Assembly: GCF_000002425.4 (NCBI RefSeq)
Contig: NC_037260.1
Coordinates: 17,541,950 to 17,605,949 of the forward strand
Origin: Physcomitrium patens
Lineage: Eukaryota > Streptophyta > Bryopsida > Funariales > Funariaceae
Reading direction: 5' to 3'
DNA: 64,000 nt
Program-made: the position numbers and the translations under genes
Part shown: piece after piece, positions 60,080-64,000 of the stretch
How the letters are laid out: each line of letters starts with the position of its first letter
Numbering within the stretch: the first letter of the stretch is position 1
The notes under the pieces: model-generated
The model's database searches: none
Told to the model about the DNA's origin: nothing
Seen by the model: only the letters and a program-made list of their open reading frames with translations

Positions 60080-61464
60080 CATAATTCATTATATATGACC
60101 ACAAAGAATTAGATCCTCATAGAAATTCAAGATATATACTTAAATATTTGCTAAGATATGCTTTTATCTAATATTTTGATACTTTGTTGCTTGAGATTGT
60201 ATGTACTTTAAAAGCATCTATTATAAATAATTTTATTTTTCTTTTAACAAAAAAATTCTTTAATTTTATTTTTTATTTTATTTTTATTTTTTATAAGTAT
60301 ATTATACCATCTTTGAAAAATAACTCTTTTATGTAGTACCTCTATAAAATCCTCACACTCCTTTTTTTAATGATCTATGCTATTACATCACATGCATTTA
60401 TATACTACACCTTCCATTGGTTCCAATTTTTGTCTTATTGATATTCTTGATGATTCACTCTTCTCCTTAAGTTTTACAAATTTTATTTGTAAATCTTTCA
60501 TTTCTTATATAATTTCATCAATATCCATTTCTTCTTTCTTTGATGTAACTATTGAAGGTTGAATTATAGAAATAGGATGGTTAATAGGCATTTTTATCTT
60601 TGATATTTGCAATGATCTTTGAATATCCATTCTATCATTTTTCCTTTTTCTCTTTGCAAGCAATCCTATTGCCTCATCCACTTCCTTCTAATTTATTATC
60701 AATCTTTCTTTTTCTTTTTCTTTTTCTTTTTCTTCTTCTTTTTCTTTGTTTTTAAGCAAAATTTCCAACTTTTCTTGTAACTCTCTATTAGTAGCTTTAA
60801 GAAATAGTTCTACTTTTCTTGGACCTAATAATTATCTTTATTTCTTTGATTAATAAGAATATTGTCTTTCAAACTCTTAATAATTTTGTTGTTTGAAGAT
60901 CTTTCTTAGGTCTTTCAATCTACTCAAAAAAGACTTCTTTGTAACTTGATCATTATCTTCTAAAAAGAACTCATCCTTCAGTGGTTGAAAAAATTTCTCC
61001 CATGAACCTCCAAAATGTCCTATAATGGACTTTACATGATTTCTTATTTCTGGTATAGAGACTAATTCAAATAATTGAACTATCTCCTTTTCAGAAATAT
61101 GCTTCAATTCCATTTCTTTTATATAACATGTTAAATATTTTGTAATATCTTTCTCTTTAAATTGATCAAATTTTTCCACAATTTCTTGTAATGCTTTATT
61201 TGTTATATCTTCTTTGTGATCTTTAAATTCTTATTGTTGCATAAATAAAGCAAAAGCCTCAAATATACTTGTAGAGTTGGGATCAAAATATATACCTTTC
61301 CTTCCACTTGTAGCTCTACTTTCAACTCTATTTGAAGCATCAATTGAAGTACCACCAAAAGTTCTTCTTTTTATGCTCTTATCTTCTTTTTTGACAATTC
61401 AAATAAACCAAAAAAATCCAAATATCTTCCACTTCAAGCTTTTCATATTGGATTCATCAAATTA
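59600..61464 (-). pseudogene. Family B gag remnant
   Basis: Minus-strand pieces: SGRKGIYFDPNSTSIFEAF near 61,300, then 61179-60877 (100 codons: KFDQFKEKDITKYLTCYIKE, GGSWEKFFQPLKDEFFLED, SFLSRLKDLRK), the capsid-like region. The later part 59964-59707 (85 codons) is lysine-rich and ends YKLQSNIEVSTNLKKIL, followed by NVEFIISEILRIAK. An (AT)n run of about 50 bp (60,027-60,078) sits between them. Confidence 0.72.
60027..60078. repeat. (AT)n microsatellite
   Basis: A run of AT dinucleotides with one CA interruption, inside the family B gag remnant. Confidence 0.9.
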
Positions 61465-61559
61465 TATTGTATTATATGAAGTCTACTTGAAAATGCACTA
61501 AACATCTAGTTGTGGAAGAAAAATAGAACTTTCAATAAGATGATTTTAACAACTCTAAT

Positions 61560-62240
61560 AGAATCTTAAATAAATTCTAATTAAATTATAAAAATGGTAA
61601 TCAATCTTTAATTAAATCCAAAAGAAGTTTCAAGAACTTATAAAAGAAATATAAAAAAATTATAAATTAATCTTATTAAAATATATATAATAAAAATATC
61701 ATAAAGAGATATTAAATAAATCTTTTAAAAATATCAAAAATAGAAATTTTAATTGAATTCTTATCAAATTCTAATATAATCTTCAACAAATTCTAAATCA
61801 ATCCTAAGTAAATTTTAAACCAAATCTTAATAAAATTCTAATAAAATCTTTTTCAAATCCTAATCAAAACTTAATTAAATTCCAATGGAGTTTTAAATCC
61901 TAATTAAATCCTAAAATAATCCTAATGAAATTTTAAATCCTAATCTTAAACCAGATTCTAATGAAATCCTAAACCAAATTCTAATGAAATCCTAAATTCT
62001 AATAAAATTTTAATCAAACTCTAATCCTAGATCAAATCCTAATAAAATCCTAAATCCTAATATAATCCTAAAAAAACTTTAATCAAATCTTAATCAAATG
62101 CTAGAAAAATCCTAAATTCTAATTAAATACTAAATCAAATCTTTAAAAAATGTTAATAAAATTTTAGATCCTAAATCAATCCTAATTAATCTTTGATCAA
62201 ATCCTAAATCTTAAATAAATTCTTAATAAATCCTACAAAA
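61560..62240 (+). repeat. Degenerate AAATCCTAATC array in family B LTR
   Basis: Dozens of imperfect 9-16 bp units built on AATCCTAA and AATTCTAA. Shorter versions occur at 46,130-46,330 (inverted), 41,020-41,070 and 63,560-63,830; the solo LTR at 48396-49719 has none. Confidence 0.8.
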
Positions 62241-63206
62241 GATTGAAAATTAAATAATTAATGCTTAAACTATTGATTTTAATTCAAAATTTGCATACTT
62301 TGCAAAAACTAAGTAAGTAACAAGCGCAATTTTTTTGAAAAAGATTGTATATACCAAATAGATGACAATACTTAAACTCCACTTGAGTGTCAACCGGCCT
62401 CTTTTTTCAACTTTGATGTTGATATTGCTAAGCTACAATTTCTTAATTTCACTATTTAATTGGTTTTAAACTTTGTACAATCGTTGGAAGTCAAACTAAC
62501 TACCTTTGAGCAAAATTTTATTCCAATTTAACTAGTAGATTGATAAATATCTTAGAAATCTTCATTGGTATTTTAAACCCCAATTTTTGAGACTATAATC
62601 TACAAAACTCTTGTACTTTTCAATCTAATTGATTGATTGACCTCAAATTTTTCATATACATTTGTAACAAGTACAATAATAAACTACCAAAATTTCATCT
62701 ATAAATATCCTACAAAATTCACAAAATCCTCAAATTTATAAATTTATTTTTATTTCTCAAAATCTAAACTCATTGAATATATTATTAACTTTGAAAATCC
62801 TTCAAAATCCAATATTAATCTAAATGACATGAGATCAACTCTCAAAAATCTTTTCTCAAGTCTCTCTCAAATTCTGCTCTTTAATTAATAAAAGAATCCT
62901 AAAAATAGCATAGGTACTTGCTTTTGTGCCTCAAAATCTAATTTTGATCCTAGTTGGTAATTAATTCCATTTGGATATCAATTCTTATTTTTTTGAGATA
63001 ATTTTTACTAAAATAAACTTCTAATTCCTTCTTATATATGCTTATATTCTTTATTTTTTTAATCTATTTTATTTTTTTTATTTATGACCATACAAAGTAA
63101 TTAGAATCTATTTTTATAAAATAAAATTCTAATACTACAAGATTTTACTACCTGCCTATCCTTTATCTATGTTCTTTTACTATATCTTTTTAATTAGGTT
63201 CTTTTA

Positions 63207-63215
63207 TAATATATA

Positions 63216-63259
<44 letters not shown>
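63207..63259. repeat. (AT)n microsatellite
   Basis: A run of AT dinucleotides near the outer end of R3. Confidence 0.9.
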
Positions 63260-63260
<1 letters not shown>

Positions 63261-63287
63261 CTTAATGGCTATACTATTATACAATAA

Positions 63288-64000
63288 TATATTATTATAT
63301 TTCATGAAATTTACTTAAGAATGCATCAAGCACTTGGCTATGGAAGGTAAAATGGAACTTGCAACAAGAAGATTCTAATAGCTCTAATAGATTCTTAAAT
63401 AAAATCTAATTAAATTATAAAAATATTAATAAATTTTTAATTAAATTAAAAAAGAATCTTAAAGAACTTACAAAATAATAAAAAAAAATCATAAATTAAC
63501 CTGAAACAAATATATGTAATAAAAAATATTAAAAAATATCAAAAATAAAAATTTTAATTGAATTCTAACCAAATTTTAAAAAAATACTAATTGAATCTTA
63601 AACCAAATCTTAGATCAAATCTTAATGAAATTCTAATCAAATCCTAATTATATCTTAATCAAATCCTAATCAAATACAAACCAAATCCTGATGAATCCTA
63701 TTAATATCCTAACCAAATCCTAGATTAAATCTTAATCAAATCCTAACTAAGTCTTAACCAAAATTTATACTAACTTCTAATTAGTCCTAAATCTTGTCCA
63801 AGTCTTCACTAAGTCCTTATTAAAATTTTTTTAGTATTAATTTAAGATTGTGACCAATCTTATATTATGACATTAATATTTTTGGATTTTTTTATTTTTT
63901 ATTTCTTAGAATTATTGTTTTTGGTCTTTTATGATTGCAACAATCCTTTTTTTTTTTTTTTTACTCTCTTCATTTCTTTTTTAATTTTTAAAATTAATGT
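63288..64000 (+). repeat. Further family B LTR copy (R4), cut by right edge
   Basis: It begins directly after R3 with the same edge block (AAGAATGCATCAAGCACTTG, then GGCTATGGAAGG) and repeats the AATCCTAA array at about 63,560-63,830. The last about 170 bp do not clearly follow the family. It lies head to tail with R3. Confidence 0.65.

Larger units (their letters stand above)
40911..63287 (-). mobile_element. Old Ty3/Gypsy element (family B), broken by nested insertions
   Basis: Minus-strand gag (about 61,400-59,600), protease (about 58,000-57,545, resuming 46737-46623 and again below 45083) and RT/RNase H (about 44,900-42,450) are in the right order. They are flanked by same-orientation repeats at about 40,911-42,214 and 61,465-63,287 that serve as LTRs. 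All coding parts carry many stops. The protease frame continues exactly across the inserted blocks 46738-57544 and 45083-46618. The outer limits are approximate. Confidence 0.8.
61465..63287 (-). repeat. 5' LTR of family B element (R3)
   Basis: It shares its edge block (GAAGTCTACTTGAAAATGCAC, read in part) with R1, R2 and R4, and its body with the 3' LTR at 40911-42214. It contains an expanded AAATCCTAATC-type array at about 61,560-62,240 and (AT)n at 63,207-63,259. The start TATTGTATTATATG fits TGTCGTATTACGTG with G-to-A and C-to-T changes. Coding of the element is on the minus strand, so this is its 5' LTR. Confidence 0.72.

Noticed and set aside
61560-63830. Telomere or CRISPR-like array
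   Set aside because: Units are degenerate, vary in length, lack the plant CCCTAAA consensus and have no unique spacers; they sit inside LTR copies.
1-64000. rRNA or tRNA genes
   Set aside because: No stretch read as a tRNA cloverleaf or a conserved rRNA segment on either strand.

Overview
This is eukaryotic nuclear DNA, almost certainly from a land plant. It holds spliceosomal-intron genes (a plant-type PRP8 and a plant TMN/TM9SF3-type nonaspanin) set in a very AT-rich, nested Ty3/Gypsy retrotransposon landscape. Gene islands are GC-rich and the surrounding sequence is strongly AT-rich. The retroelement types and the short introns of the TM9SF gene suggest a non-seed plant such as a bryophyte or lycophyte, but I cannot name the species from the window.

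Layout. (1) 1-6481, minus strand: PRP8, the core spliceosome scaffold, three exons, cut by the left edge before its C-terminal Jab1/MPN domain. (2) 7278-20040 and 27242-39344: two arms of a ~12 kb, nearly identical inverted duplication. Each arm carries one complete 13-exon TM9SF gene with identical predicted protein, its GC-rich flanks, an AT-rich stretch and a decayed Gypsy gag-protease fragment. The two genes are divergent, each transcribed away from the centre. (3) 20041-27241, the centre: a decayed Ty3/Gypsy copy into which a structurally intact, very young element (20339-26687, minus strand) has inserted. It has 540-bp LTRs with one visible difference, gag, a full pol with chromodomain, and an extra third ORF between pol and the 3' LTR. 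(4) 39345-40910: a slightly GC-richer stretch with no recognised gene. (5) about 40.9-64 kb: a nested retrotransposon cluster. An old Gypsy element of a second family (coding on minus, long LTRs of about 1.3-1.8 kb) is split by a solo LTR of its own family and by a decayed copy of the first family. That copy is itself split by another solo LTR and by a further copy of the first family.

Main points. The nesting can be read base by base: target duplications are visible and the interrupted protease frame continues on both sides of the insertions. The third ORF of the first family is exactly 423 nt in the intact element and in both decayed copies, so it is a standing part of that family and not a chance frame. 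Decayed copies show dense C-to-T and G-to-A change (CGA to TGA, CAA to TAA, TGG to TGA), as expected of long-methylated repeats. The inverted duplication gives two full copies of an endomembrane gene and starts only about 0.8 kb upstream of the PRP8 start codon. Differences between its arms argue that it is real and not an assembly fold-back.
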